Assembly: GCA_964462945.1 (NCBI GenBank)
Contig: CAYWZW010000044.1
Coordinates: 1 to 43,922, forward strand
From: GCA-020343675 sp964462945
GTDB lineage: Bacteria > Planctomycetota > Phycisphaerae > Sedimentisphaerales > Anaerobacaceae
Length of the DNA: 43,922 nt
Direction of reading: 5' to 3'
Shown: one piece after another, positions 1-8,249 of the stretch
How positions within the stretch are numbered: the stretch's first letter is position 1
How the letters are laid out: the number at the start of each line of letters is the position of its first letter
Made by a program: the position numbers and the translations under genes
The notes under the pieces: model-generated
Told to the model about the DNA's origin: nothing
Databases searched by the model: none
Seen by the model: the letters and a program-made list of their open reading frames with translations, nothing else

Positions 1-51
1 TGGAAAAACAAAAAGCGTAGTACTTGACAGCAGGCAGCCTTTCATGAATAG

Positions 52-69
52 GGTGCGATATTTCGCACC
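52..69. other. Stem-loop downstream of argF
   Basis: A 7-bp inverted repeat (GGTGCGA and TCGCACC) with a 4-nt loop lies 21 bases beyond the argF stop codon. No T-run follows on the minus strand, so it is not a classical intrinsic terminator. It may protect the 3' end of the arginine transcript or end it weakly. Confidence 0.4.
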
Positions 70-89
70 AGTTTAATCTTGGATTTGTC

Positions 90-1001
90 TTAGCTCATTA
101 GTTTTTTTAGCAGCGCTCGCTGGAAGTGCAGGCGGTTTTCGGCTTGGTCGAACATGATGGAGTTAGGCGATTCGGCGACCTGGTCGGTGATTTCAAAGCC
201 GCGATAAGCCGGCAAACAGTGCATAATCTTGACGTGCGACGGCGCGGATTTGACTAATTCGGTATTCACCTGAAAACCTGCAAAATCCGCCTGTCGCTTC
301 TGCTTTTCATGCTCCTGACCCATGCTGACCCAGGTGTCCGTATAAATAACATCGGCCTGGAGAACGGCGGCGCCAGGGTCACTTGTCTGCCGGACGCTTT
401 CGGCTGATATTTGGTTTGCCTTCTGAATTGTTTCGGCGTCAAGCTCGTAACCGGCCGGCGAAGCAATCACCATTTTCATGCCCAGTTTGGCGCAGGCGTA
501 GGCCAATGAGCGAGCGACATTATTGCCGTCGCCGACGAAAGCGATTTTCACACCTTCGATTCTTTCGCAGTGCTCCTGAATAGTCAGCACGTCGGCCATC
601 GCCTGGCATGGATGAGACCAGTCCGTCAGTGCGTTTATGACGGGCACCGTCGCATATTTGGCCAGCTCTGTAACGGTGTTGTGCTCGAAGGTTCGCGCCA
701 TGATACCGTGGACGTACCGGCTCAAGACCCTTGCGATATCTTTGACGGGCTCGCGCTTGCCGATGCCGCCGATGTCTTCCGGCTTGACGTAGATTACATT
801 GCCGCCGAGGTCGGTCATAGCCACCTGGAAGCTGATGCGCGTTCGCAGGCTCGGCTTCTCGAAGAGCATGGCGAGCGTCTTGCCCGCCAGGCAGGAATCG
901 CTGCCGCCGACTTTATAGAGATTCTTGAGCTCGGCGCTGAGCCGGAGCAATTCCTTCAGCATCTCCGCTGGATAATCAATTATGGAAAGAAAATCTTTCA
1001 T
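90..1001 (-). CDS. argF: Ornithine carbamoyltransferase
   Basis: This enzyme joins carbamoyl phosphate to ornithine to make citrulline, the sixth step of arginine synthesis, in the cytoplasm. The 303-residue length is normal for the family. The carbamoyl-phosphate loop is at residues 51-55 as SLRTR, where most relatives have S-T-R-T-R. The ornithine-binding SMG motif follows DTWV in the C-terminal half, and the catalytic HCLP motif is at about 261-264, followed by AYRGFEI. It is the last gene of a minus-strand arginine cluster after argB and argD. A GxxExxY module separates it from argD, leaving about 750 bases between argD and argF, so it may depend on read-through or on its own promoter. 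Confidence 0.96.
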   Translation of the reverse strand: MKDFLSIIDYPAEMLKELLRLSAELKNLYKVGGSDSCLAGKTLAMLFEKPSLRTRISFQVAMTDLGGNVIYVKPEDIGGIGKREPVKDIARVLSRYVHGIMARTFEHNTVTELAKYATVPVINALTDWSHPCQAMADVLTIQEHCERIEGVKIAFVGDGNNVARSLAYACAKLGMKMVIASPAGYELDAETIQKANQISAESVRQTSDPGAAVLQADVIYTDTWVSMGQEHEKQKRQADFAGFQVNTELVKSAPSHVKIMHCLPAYRGFEITDQVAESPNSIMFDQAENRLHFQRALLKKLMS

Positions 1002-1048
1002 TTGTTCTTCACTCCAAGCTAAGGCGCATCGTCTCTGTCTTTATCTTT

Positions 1049-1748
1049 GGCCACAGAGTATGCTTCTTTGTTTAGCCACAGAAGACACAGAGTATTTTAT
1101 TGTTTAGCCACAGAGAGCACAGAGCACACAGAGAGACAATTTATAATATTCTTAAATCTTTAATGATGTGTTCTCACTCCTTTTCCTTCCATTTCATAAA
1201 TTAATTGTCGCAAAACCGCAATCCATTTTCCAAATCGTCTTGATCTATTTTTCTCTGTGACCTCTGTGTCCTCTGTGGCTTAAGTAATTCTTGTCTTCTC
1301 TGTGGCTGTCACAGGGCAACGCGTTTAATGCCATCAATCAATCTCTTTTCCCCAAAGTTGACTATCAGTCCACGTTTGAGGTTTGTTGCCTTGAGATAGG
1401 AGAGGGCCTGCGCCAAGGCGACTTCGGGCATTTTGGACAGCGATTTTATTTCTACAATTACTCCATCCTCAACAACAAGGTCGATTTTCTGTCCTTTGAT
1501 AATTTTACCCTTGTAAATGATATCCGCTGGCACTTGTCTTTTATACCTTATCCCCTGAAGTTCAAATTCATAGCATAGTGCTTCTTCATAAATCGACTCG
1601 AGAAGTCCGGGGCCAAGTTCTCGATGAACTTCTATGGCCGCCCCGATTATTTTCTCTGTTAACTCGTCTGGCATTTTATTTTTTTATCTCTGTGTGCTCT
1701 GTGTCCTCTGTGGCTCAAAATAAAATTGATTCCCTCTGTGGCTAAAGC
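1049..1748. mobile_element. Putative GxxExxY module bounded by inverted CTCTGTG repeats
   Basis: Several copies of a motif close to CTCTGTGTCCTCTGTGGCT surround one small gene. Copies at about 1049-1062, 1074-1098 and 1106-1137 read as CCACAGA..CACAGAG. Copies at about 1249-1282, 1293-1306, 1685-1714 and 1731-1744 read in the opposite sense, so the outer edges are inverted relative to each other. The unit sits exactly between argD and argF. No transposase is present. That it is mobile is an inference from the repeat arrangement and from its position inside an otherwise standard operon. Confidence 0.5.
1309..1674 (-). CDS. GxxExxY family protein (PD-(D/E)XK-like fold)
   Basis: The 121-residue protein carries the name-giving motif as GLLESIY at residues 23-29, after an N-terminal helix with AAIEVHRELGPG. 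A core typical of PD-(D/E)XK nucleases follows: D65 in KIDLVV, then E75 and K77 in VEIKS. The family is widespread in environmental bacteria and its cellular role is not established. Catalytic activity on nucleic acid is inferred only from these residues. The gene lies between argD and argF, in the same direction, and is surrounded by CTCTGTG-type repeats on both sides. It has no evident link to arginine metabolism. Confidence 0.85.
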   Translation of the reverse strand: MPDELTEKIIGAAIEVHRELGPGLLESIYEEALCYEFELQGIRYKRQVPADIIYKGKIIKGQKIDLVVEDGVIVEIKSLSKMPEVALAQALSYLKATNLKRGLIVNFGEKRLIDGIKRVAL

Positions 1749-1753
1749 GTCGC

Positions 1754-2935
1754 TTAAGCCGAGGCGCTCAAAACGCCGTCGAGGATATCAATCGCCTGGT
1801 CGATGTGGCTTTTCGTGGCAATCATCGCCGGCATAAATCGCAGAACGGTCTCGTTAGTGCAGTTGATTCGCAGACCTTTCTGAAGGCATTGATTGACAAT
1901 CTCCTTGCCCGGGCCGGTCAATTGAACGCCGATCATCAGGCCGATGCCGCGAATACTATCGATGACGAAGTGTTTCTGCTTCAACTGTTCGAGCTTGTCT
2001 TTTGCGTACCGGCCCAGCTCGGCGGCGTTTTCCAAGAGCTTGCCTTCTTCTATCGCCTCGATAACCGCAATGCCGGCGGCGCAAGCTAAGCAGTTGCCGC
2101 CGAAGGTGGATGCGTGCTTGCCGGGCACCAGCGAGGCGGCGATTTCCGCCTTGGCCATCATGGCCCCTATTGCCACACCGCCCCCGAGCGCTTTGGCCAT
2201 TGTGATTATGTCCGGCTCGACGTCAAAATGCTGGTATCCGAACCACTTGCCCGTCCGGCCCATACCGGTCTGGACTTCATCCAAAATCATGACCGCTCCT
2301 TTTTCGTCGCAGAGCCGGCGAATGGCCTGCAAATATTCGGCGGTGGCGACGTTGATTCCGCCCTCGCCCTGGATCGGCTCGACCAAAACCGCTGCAACTT
2401 CGTCGCTAAAGGCCGACTCGAGCGCGGCAATATCATTGAACGGCACATAAATAAAGCCGGGCAGCAGCGGCAGGAAGCCCTCGTGATACTTCGGCTGAGC
2501 GGTGGCCGTGACCGTGGCGAAGGTCCGCCCGTGGAAACTGCCCTCAGCGGTGATGAATTTGTATTTTTCCTGTGCCGTGTGCAATCGGGCCAGTTTCAAC
2601 GCTGCCTCATTGGCCTCGGCGCCGCTGTTGCAGAAAAAGCACTTGCCGCCAAAGGCGCGCTCGCTCAGCAGCTTGGCGAGCCTGCCCTGCGGCTCGGAAT
2701 AGAAAGTATTGTCGATGTGCAGAAGCTCGCCGGCCTGTCGCCGCAGCGCCTCGACGACCTTCGGATGGCAGTGGCCTAATCCACTGACCGCCCAGCCGGG
2801 GAACATGTCCAGTATCTTGTTGCCGTCGGCGTCGTACAGGTAGCAGCCCTCGCCCTTGACAATAACGCGGGGCAACCGGCCATAATTGGCGATGACATAC
2901 TTGTCGAACAAATCGATTGTCTCCTGTGTCGTCAT
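1754..2935 (-). CDS. argD: Acetylornithine aminotransferase (class III, PLP-dependent)
   Basis: This enzyme transfers an amino group from glutamate to N-acetylglutamate semialdehyde, giving N-acetylornithine, with pyridoxal phosphate as cofactor. The 393-residue length fits ArgD. The SGAEANEAA segment that contacts PLP phosphate is at about 104-112, the ILDEVQTGMGRTG segment at about 217-229 holds the PLP-contacting Asp, and the Schiff-base lysine is K248 in MAKALGGG. The substrate cannot be read from the motifs alone, since class III relatives act on GABA or succinylornithine, but the position 40 bases after argB makes the arginine assignment strong. Confidence 0.93.
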   Translation of the reverse strand: MTTQETIDLFDKYVIANYGRLPRVIVKGEGCYLYDADGNKILDMFPGWAVSGLGHCHPKVVEALRRQAGELLHIDNTFYSEPQGRLAKLLSERAFGGKCFFCNSGAEANEAALKLARLHTAQEKYKFITAEGSFHGRTFATVTATAQPKYHEGFLPLLPGFIYVPFNDIAALESAFSDEVAAVLVEPIQGEGGINVATAEYLQAIRRLCDEKGAVMILDEVQTGMGRTGKWFGYQHFDVEPDIITMAKALGGGVAIGAMMAKAEIAASLVPGKHASTFGGNCLACAAGIAVIEAIEEGKLLENAAELGRYAKDKLEQLKQKHFVIDSIRGIGLMIGVQLTGPGKEIVNQCLQKGLRINCTNETVLRFMPAMIATKSHIDQAIDILDGVLSASA

Positions 2936-2975
2936 AATCCCTTTCTCGAATTCAGCATCTCGTATTTCGATGTTG

Positions 2976-3884
2976 TCATTTCTGCGGGGCTGAGTCCGTT
3001 CCTCCCTGATTTCTTACTATCTGCGTTCCGATTCCTTTGTCGGTATAGATTTCAAGCAGTAGCGAATGGGGGATTCGGCCGTCGATGATGTGTGCCTTCT
3101 TGACGCCTGCCTCCAGGGCTATCAGGCACGCCTCGACCTTGGGGAACATCGCATCGGTGATAATCCCGGCGTCAATCATTTGCTTGATCTGCTTTTCATC
3201 TAAGCTCGAAACCCAACTGTCCGGGTCTTCCATGTTCGTTCGTATCCCGTGTGTATCGCTGACAACGACCAGCTTCTCTGCCGCCACGTCACCCGCGACC
3301 TTGCCGGCGGCGCTGTCGGCGTTGACGTTCAACTTCCCGCCGGTCTTGTCTTTGGCGACCGATGCGATCACCGGTATCGTCCCGTCAGCACAAAGTGTCT
3401 TGATCAATTGTGCATTTATACTCACAACCTGCCCGACCAATCCGAGGTCGATTTTCCGTCCATCTTCGCCGGCCAGTCTGAGCATTTCGGCAAACAGCAC
3501 GCAACTGCTGAGCGAATGGAGGCCCATAGGCTGACATCCCAGCTCGGTCAACGTTTCGCAGATGGGCGTATTGACTTTGTGTACGAGCGTATGCTCCGCT
3601 ATCGTCAGGGTCCGCTCGTCCGTATATCGCCGGCCCTGCACCCAGACCGGCTCAAGCCCGGCTTCGTTCATGGCCTTGGTAATCGCCTTTCCGCCGCCGT
3701 GGACGATGATCGGCCGCATCCCGACGGTCGCCATAAACGCAATGTCGGTGAGCAGCTTTTTTTGCAGAGAAGTATCGTCCAGGACGCTTCCGCCGAGCTT
3801 GACCACCACGATTCGCCCGCGAAACCGTCGGATATACTCCATCGCTTCAATCAACGCCCCAGCTTTTGCAATAGCTTCTTCCAT
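2976..3884 (-). CDS. argB: Acetylglutamate kinase
   Basis: It phosphorylates N-acetylglutamate with ATP, the second step of arginine synthesis and usually the feedback-controlled one. The glycine-rich VVVKLGGS segment near residue 26 begins the amino-acid kinase fold, followed by IIVHGGGKAI and the C-terminal NVNADSAAGKVA segment that binds substrate and nucleotide. I chose the ATG at 3884 (302 residues) because AAAGG precedes it at good spacing. A longer frame opening with TTG at 3953 is unlikely because that TTG forms the -35 hexamer of a plausible promoter. It is the first gene of the arginine cluster. Confidence 0.94.
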   Translation of the reverse strand: MEEAIAKAGALIEAMEYIRRFRGRIVVVKLGGSVLDDTSLQKKLLTDIAFMATVGMRPIIVHGGGKAITKAMNEAGLEPVWVQGRRYTDERTLTIAEHTLVHKVNTPICETLTELGCQPMGLHSLSSCVLFAEMLRLAGEDGRKIDLGLVGQVVSINAQLIKTLCADGTIPVIASVAKDKTGGKLNVNADSAAGKVAGDVAAEKLVVVSDTHGIRTNMEDPDSWVSSLDEKQIKQMIDAGIITDAMFPKVEACLIALEAGVKKAHIIDGRIPHSLLLEIYTDKGIGTQIVRNQGGTDSAPQK

Positions 3885-3924
3885 GGAAACTACCTTTGAA
3901 AAACGCCGCTTGAATAAACCTTGT

Positions 3925-3953
3925 AACGTATTGATTTTCACTCGTTTCGTCAA
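3925..3953 (-). promoter_or_regulatory. Probable sigma-70 promoter of the argB cluster
   Basis: On the minus strand TTGACG (3953-3948) is followed after 17 bases by TACGTT (3930-3925). That puts the transcript start near 3918, about 34 bases before the argB ATG. The -35 is close to consensus and the -10 is weaker. No ARG-box-like palindrome was recognised. Confidence 0.5.
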
Positions 3954-4027
3954 GCCCTATTTGCCCCAAAATCGTAGTCAAAGATTTCCCCCTGCTCATA
4001 AGCGGCCGATCCTTCGTTCCCGACGCC

Positions 4028-4309
4028 GGCGGCAGCAGGGCCTGTCGGCTCGATGGCGACTGACTCCTGTGATTGACCCGCTGCTTCGGCATGGAGGAAA
4101 AAACCCGCTCGCACGTCCGGTCCTTCGGCCTGAAAAAGGACGATCGCATCTTGCTCTGCACCGACGGCCTGACCGACGTGGCGAGAGATGAAACAATCGC
4201 CGCGATTCTAAAGAACGGCACCGATCCTCAAACCGCCTGCACGTCCCTCGTAAGCGCCGCCAACGATGCGGGTGGCCACGATAACGTCACCACCCTGATC
4301 ATCGAATAG
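4028..4309 (+). pseudogene. Remnant of a PP2C-type protein phosphatase
   Basis: One frame reads GSRACRLDGD, then a stop at 4061, LL, a stop at 4070, then LTRCFG and an open stretch of about 78 codons. The open part carries two PP2C hallmarks: DRILLCTDGLTD and the metal-site segment GGHDNVTTLIIE. In intact family members GDSRAY..DG and LTR.FG are separated by tens of residues, so the fragment appears to combine an internal deletion, two nonsense codons and loss of the N-terminal half. Translation of a 78-residue stub from the TTG at 4073 is possible, but it would lack most of the metal-binding site. It marks the left edge of the accessory island. Confidence 0.72.
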
Positions 4310-4408
4310 CTCACAAACACGTAGCATTGAAGCCTCCGGTCCGAGCACAACAATATACAGCTTCGCACGCGGTACAGTCTAACGGGCAACCTCTGTGCTA
4401 GCAGTACT

Positions 4409-5734
4409 TCACCTCAACAGCTTCTTGATCTCCTCTTGATGCTCTTCGGGAAAGTAGTAGCGCAACACAGATGATGTGGTACCTGTGATGGCCCTGAGCC
4501 TGCTCAGACCCGGCACCTCTGTGATTTCCAGAAAACCTGTTCCAGACCACCGCGAATCAAAAAGGACAATTGAGTTTACAGAAGTCTGTTCCTCTCCAGA
4601 CGATGCGGAGCTGTAAGGTTTATATGGCGGTATCCCCGTATCCTCTTCAATAAAATAGTAATGAGGGTTTTTTCCTTTGTTCTCTAAGTATTTTCGTACA
4701 TTTTCTATTTTGGCGGACATTTGGAATGGCGTACCTTCCATGATTTCTGTCCAGCCTATCCCCTTCCGCAGCAAGAGACGTTTGGATAAATCGCTTAGGA
4801 TTTTGTCCCCATCGTTCTGCCATATCGTGACTTGTGCTATTAGTACGTGATCGGTCAAGTTCTGAAATTTTAGACGGTCCTTGTTTTCCTTTCCGCCCAA
4901 TATGATTTTCATTGGCGTCAAGAGCGATTTGGCAAAACTCGCGTTCTGTCCTGCAATATCTTGTGCTCGCTTTAGGATTCTTTTGAGAAGACCTTCAAAA
5001 CCCCTCGTCGTGTGGTGGAAGTATACACTCTGATACATATAGAAGCGCGAAAAAATGTACTCCTCCAGGGCAAATTTCGATTTCTCAGGCCAGACGACAT
5101 AGATGCCTTTATGTTTTCCCTCGATTACCTTCTCTTCCAGTTGCATCGTGCGAGTAATTCTGAAACAATCGAAGTTTCCATATTCCGCTCCCGAGCACAA
5201 TGCGTCCCGCCTCAGATAATCCAAGCGATCTACATCGAGCTGACTTGAAATGAGCGATTTTTGCCACAGTTGCGCCCCAGACTCTTTTGCAATCAGTGCG
5301 GCGACTTTTGCGGGAAGACCGGCGGCGCGTTTACTCAGGACCCCATGGACATTTGAGTCGGAGTTAAGAATTATCTTCTCGGCTCTTTCTGTGTGATCTC
5401 CGAAAATGTCTTCTGTTGCATGAGAAAGGGGAGCATGTCCAATATCATGCAGCAAGGCTGCTGCTAATAAGGCGTCCTCGTCCAGCCGCCTAAAGTACCT
5501 GCGATAGTCTTGTTTGAGGTGAGATATGCATTGTCCCATCAAGTGCAGCACGCCCAGGCTGTGCGAGAATCTCGAATGGTTTGAACCGGGATATGTGACA
5601 TGGCTCATGCCGAGCTGGGTGATGTATCTCAGCCGTTGCAGTTCCGGGGTGTCTATCAAATCAACTAACCAGGATTGCTTCTTATCAATCGGAATGTAAT
5701 CGTAAAGTGGGTCGCGAAACAGCTTGTGGGCCAT
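4409..5734 (-). CDS. HD-domain phosphohydrolase (COG1078/YwfO type)
   Basis: The 441-residue protein has the full HD metal-site pattern: H58 in NHSRFSHSLG, H96-D97 in LLHDIGH, and the late aspartate within SSQLDVDRLDYLRRD near 165-176. That last segment is typical of the COG1078 branch, whose studied relatives hydrolyse dNTPs or are poorly defined. The ATG at 5734 is chosen because GGAGG lies five bases upstream and the sequence before it overlaps the preceding gene. It starts 14 bases after the stop of a YwgA-like gene, so the two form one transcription unit. Depletion of nucleotides during stress or phage attack is a reasonable guess, not shown by the sequence. Confidence 0.85.
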   Translation of the reverse strand: MAHKLFRDPLYDYIPIDKKQSWLVDLIDTPELQRLRYITQLGMSHVTYPGSNHSRFSHSLGVLHLMGQCISHLKQDYRRYFRRLDEDALLAAALLHDIGHAPLSHATEDIFGDHTERAEKIILNSDSNVHGVLSKRAAGLPAKVAALIAKESGAQLWQKSLISSQLDVDRLDYLRRDALCSGAEYGNFDCFRITRTMQLEEKVIEGKHKGIYVVWPEKSKFALEEYIFSRFYMYQSVYFHHTTRGFEGLLKRILKRAQDIAGQNASFAKSLLTPMKIILGGKENKDRLKFQNLTDHVLIAQVTIWQNDGDKILSDLSKRLLLRKGIGWTEIMEGTPFQMSAKIENVRKYLENKGKNPHYYFIEEDTGIPPYKPYSSASSGEEQTSVNSIVLFDSRWSGTGFLEITEVPGLSRLRAITGTTSSVLRYYFPEEHQEEIKKLLR

Positions 5735-5748
5735 GAATCCCTCCGCAG

Positions 5749-6270
5749 CTACCCCACCCTTACAAACGTTTTGGCAAGCTCGGTTGCTTCCGACAACTTC
5801 CTGTCGTTCTTGTGTATCTTCTTGAATACTGCTGCTTGAGCTCGCGCATTTTCCCAGTCGCCCTCGTAGTAGTATCCAAGAGTAGCCCCAAGCTCCAGCA
5901 CCCACGGATCTTTTGTCATGAGACTTTTGAATGGCGATATAAAAGGTTCAATCTTATCGTGGATATTTTCCCCTGCTTCTGTCTTTTCAAACGAATTTAG
6001 CATTTTCCTGCCTTTATCTGTTATGGCAGACTTGTACCGTATGGCCCCCGTGCCCAACTGCTCTGGCGTTTCCTCAATTATCTTCGCTCCGCAAAGCTGG
6101 TCTATAAGCCCCGCCAGTTCGAATGAGTATGGTCCGTAGTAATGCAGTAGATAATCACATTTCAAGGGACAGCCTGAACGCTGCAAGAGATAGATGGATT
6201 TTTGGAGGCGTTTTCGAGAATCTACGTTGGGGACAGAAGCTATCAATTTGGCGAGCCAGTAATCTTTCAT
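5749..6270 (-). CDS. YwgA-like protein
   Basis: The 173-residue protein opens with the pattern RLQKSIYLLQRSG..CDYLLHYYGPYSFEL, which resembles YwgA-family proteins and, more distantly, the winged-helix front of SocA/Panacea-type antitoxins. The remainder is helical and charged, without catalytic motifs that I recognise. The ATG at 6270 is preferred over a GTG at 6279 because AAGG sits about eight bases before it. From memory, in Bacillus subtilis ywgA lies beside ywfO, which encodes an HD protein of the same class as the gene downstream here, so this pairing seems conserved over long distances. Its role, perhaps control of the HD enzyme, is unknown. Confidence 0.7.
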   Translation of the reverse strand: MKDYWLAKLIASVPNVDSRKRLQKSIYLLQRSGCPLKCDYLLHYYGPYSFELAGLIDQLCGAKIIEETPEQLGTGAIRYKSAITDKGRKMLNSFEKTEAGENIHDKIEPFISPFKSLMTKDPWVLELGATLGYYYEGDWENARAQAAVFKKIHKNDRKLSEATELAKTFVRVG

Positions 6271-6279
6271 AGTCCTCAC

Positions 6280-6665
6280 CTTCTTTAATATAGATAGCCC
6301 GTTTCAGGTTTTATCGGTACTTGCTCTGGCACTGCTTGATTCAAATAAATACCTGAACGACACATGATAGCATAAGTGCGAACATTTTTCCCAGCAAATT
6401 CTATCCGCGAATTCCCAATTATCGCAATAATAAAGGTTTCCCCCAGACGTTTACACGCTCAAATGGCGCTATGTCCTATCCGGCCCGCCATTTTTTCTTC
6501 TTGCACACCCGTGTGCCGTAGTATAAGATTTCCCAAAGCGGCTTCTTCTCTGATTCTTGCAGCTACAAATTAAGGCTCCGCGGCGCCCGCCTTGTGTGTA
6601 ACGCCGACGGGAATGCGGGTCGGGTCGTGAAACATTGACTACATCGGAAAGATAGGAGAAAAGCT
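6280..6665. other. Divergent intergenic region
   Basis: This 386-base gap separates the leftward YwgA/HD pair from the rightward membrane-protein gene. It holds one copy of a 50-bp block also present at 8250-8303, with a promoter inside it (6501-6527). The AT-rich part at 6280-6420 should contain the leftward promoter, but I could not identify a convincing one. No gene was seen. Confidence 0.6.
6481..6534 (+). promoter_or_regulatory. Promoter block, copy 1 of a 50-bp repeat
   Basis: The block runs CGGCCCGCCA, then a T-rich tract, then TTGCAC (6501-6506) and TATAAG (6522-6527). Spacing is 15 bases, or 17 if TAAGAT is the -10. It matches the block at 8250-8303 at most positions, including the T-tract and both hexamers. 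It would drive the gene at 6666 with a leader of about 130 bases. Confidence 0.55.
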
Positions 6666-7142
6666 ATGGATGAACTCATTAACGTTGAAAAGGAAAAGCA
6701 AGCCCGCCAGAAGCCGCCTCTAAGCGTCGGCAGAATCGCTGGCGAAATCTTAGCTGGTACGGCAGCAGGGTTTGTGGTGGCAGTGCTGGCCACATATGTG
6801 CTTCTCGCCGGCTCTGGTGGAGACTGCATGGGATTCGGACGCCTCGCCTTTGGCCTCTTTGTTTTCCCTATAGTGTATGGTCCTGGCAGTGGCGTTGGTG
6901 TTTATCTTGTCGGCAAGAGAGGCAGGCAAACGGGCTCGTTCCTATGGACTTTAGGCTGTGGCTTTGCAGGAGTGCTTGTCATCATGGGCATGGGAGGCGT
7001 CATCCACAGCGACTGGTTATATTGGGTTCCGAGCATGCCGTACTGGGCATTTGTGCTACTCGTATTGCTCATTCCGCCAATCTTAGCCACGCTCGGCTTC
7101 AATGCGACCCGTAGGTACAGAGAGCCTTTCAAGAGAGAATAG
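6666..7142 (+). CDS. Small integral membrane protein of unknown function
   Basis: The 158-residue protein has four likely membrane helices at about 25-47, 57-82, 91-113 and 125-145, with a charged N-terminus (KEKQARQK) and a basic C-terminus (RRYREPFKRE) that probably both face the cytoplasm. No family motif was recognised. An AGGAG ribosome site lies seven bases before the ATG. It is the first rightward gene of the island and stands alone between two promoters of similar type, so it may be a single-gene unit. A role as membrane effector or anchor of neighbouring proteins is possible but unsupported. Confidence 0.72.
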   Translation: MDELINVEKEKQARQKPPLSVGRIAGEILAGTAAGFVVAVLATYVLLAGSGGDCMGFGRLAFGLFVFPIVYGPGSGVGVYLVGKRGRQTGSFLWTLGCGFAGVLVIMGMGGVIHSDWLYWVPSMPYWAFVLLVLLIPPILATLGFNATRRYREPFKRE

Positions 7143-7468
7143 AAGGGGAAGACGGGACTCCGTGTGCCCAATTGGGTAGCGGCTTCGGTTCTCACTGCTG
7201 CTATCCTAGCGCTGGTTGTGCTTCTCGTCAAGTACCTTGCCGATATATTGCTCTGATGACCCTTTGTGGTGTGGGACTCTTTCCCATTGGGGCAATTAGG
7301 GGTCCGTTACTTTTTTCGACTCATCATTTATGTGTCCGGCGGATTGCTCACTTCGGACAATTCTTTAGGTCGGCAGTGCGTGAAAGACAGACTTTGCACG
7401 AGCGGGATAGACCAGTATGATGGTCGCATGACAACATACAAAACTCACAATCCCAGGGAGATAGAGCC
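7143..7468. other. Intergenic region between two island genes
   Basis: This 326-base stretch has short open frames with no ribosome site and no recognisable protein content. Near its end is a TTGCAC(16)TATGAT promoter candidate (7394-7421), followed by a leader of about 40 bases to the lipoprotein gene. Nothing else was identified. Confidence 0.5.
7394..7421 (+). promoter_or_regulatory. Probable promoter of the decapeptide-repeat gene
   Basis: TTGCAC (7394-7399) and TATGAT (7416-7421) are separated by 16 bases. The -35 is identical to those of the two repeated promoter blocks at 6481 and 8250, though the surrounding sequence differs. Confidence 0.5.
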
Positions 7469-8146
7469 ATGAAGCAGAAAGTGTTATGCTACAGCACATC
7501 GTTGTTGGTCGTTGTATTGGGGTTAGGATGCCAAATGGCCGAGGTGATTCAAGAGAATACCGAAGGCGTCAAGACCGCCAGCCAGGCCATCAATAGAAAC
7601 ACGGCGGCGGTCGCCGCCGCAACGAACGCCATGGCAACCCTCGAATCGACTTTGCAGCAGGTAAATTCACTGAAGGAGCCGATGCAGGAATTGGCCGGCC
7701 TGCGCAGACCGATGGAACAGGTTGCAGACTTGAAGGAACCATTGCGGCAGGTTGCCGCTCTGGAGACGGACCTGGAAGCGGTGGCCCGGCTCGATGAGCC
7801 TCTCCGTGCCGTCGCCGAACTAAGACATGCCCTCGAGGACGTTGCCGGTCTCGATGTCCCTATGGAGAAGCTGGCCGGCCTGCGGGATTTGATGGTGCAG
7901 CTCTCGACGTTGAGAGTCTCGCTGGATCAGGTCGCAAGGCTTGAAAAGCCGATGTCGGACCTTGTCCGGCTGGAAGAGCCTCTCAAGGCGGTGGGCCAGC
8001 TCAGCCATCCCGTGTCGGTCCTGGCTGGGCTTACTCCTGTGAAGCTCGCCGCGTCAGTAATTATCGCGGCTCTTGTTTTCTTCGTGCTGCTCTTCCTAAC
8101 GATCTGGGGAGCGGTGCGGCTGGGTTCGCCGCATCGTTCACCGTGA
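7469..8146 (+). CDS. Exported protein with twelve decapeptide repeats and a C-terminal membrane helix
   Basis: The 225-residue protein begins with a short hydrophobic signal ending LGLGC at about 17-21, which resembles a lipobox with unusual spacing. Residues 68-187 are twelve uninterrupted 10-residue repeats with the pattern L-x-x-P-(M/L)-x-x-(V/L)-A-x, for example LKEPLRQVAA and LDEPLRAVAE. A hydrophobic helix follows at about 190-215, then a short basic tail. The 10-residue period with leucines at 1, 5 and 8 and proline at 4 is neither the usual heptad nor the hendecad coiled coil. GGGAG precedes the ATG. I do not recognise the family. A helical rod anchored in the envelope is the simplest reading. 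Confidence 0.78.
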   Translation: MKQKVLCYSTSLLVVVLGLGCQMAEVIQENTEGVKTASQAINRNTAAVAAATNAMATLESTLQQVNSLKEPMQELAGLRRPMEQVADLKEPLRQVAALETDLEAVARLDEPLRAVAELRHALEDVAGLDVPMEKLAGLRDLMVQLSTLRVSLDQVARLEKPMSDLVRLEEPLKAVGQLSHPVSVLAGLTPVKLAASVIIAALVFFVLLFLTIWGAVRLGSPHRSP

Positions 8147-8249
8147 AGCCTGTAGGACGGGCAGGATTCCGCCGCAAGGCGTCCCGTGGACCGCCCAGGC
8201 GGCTCAGGTCACGAAGCACTGGCTACCGGCTGAATTGCCCCCCCACATT

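Noticed and set aside
7172..7420. A short frame between the membrane protein and the decapeptide-repeat gene
   Set aside because: No ribosome site or protein-like content, and a promoter lies across its end.
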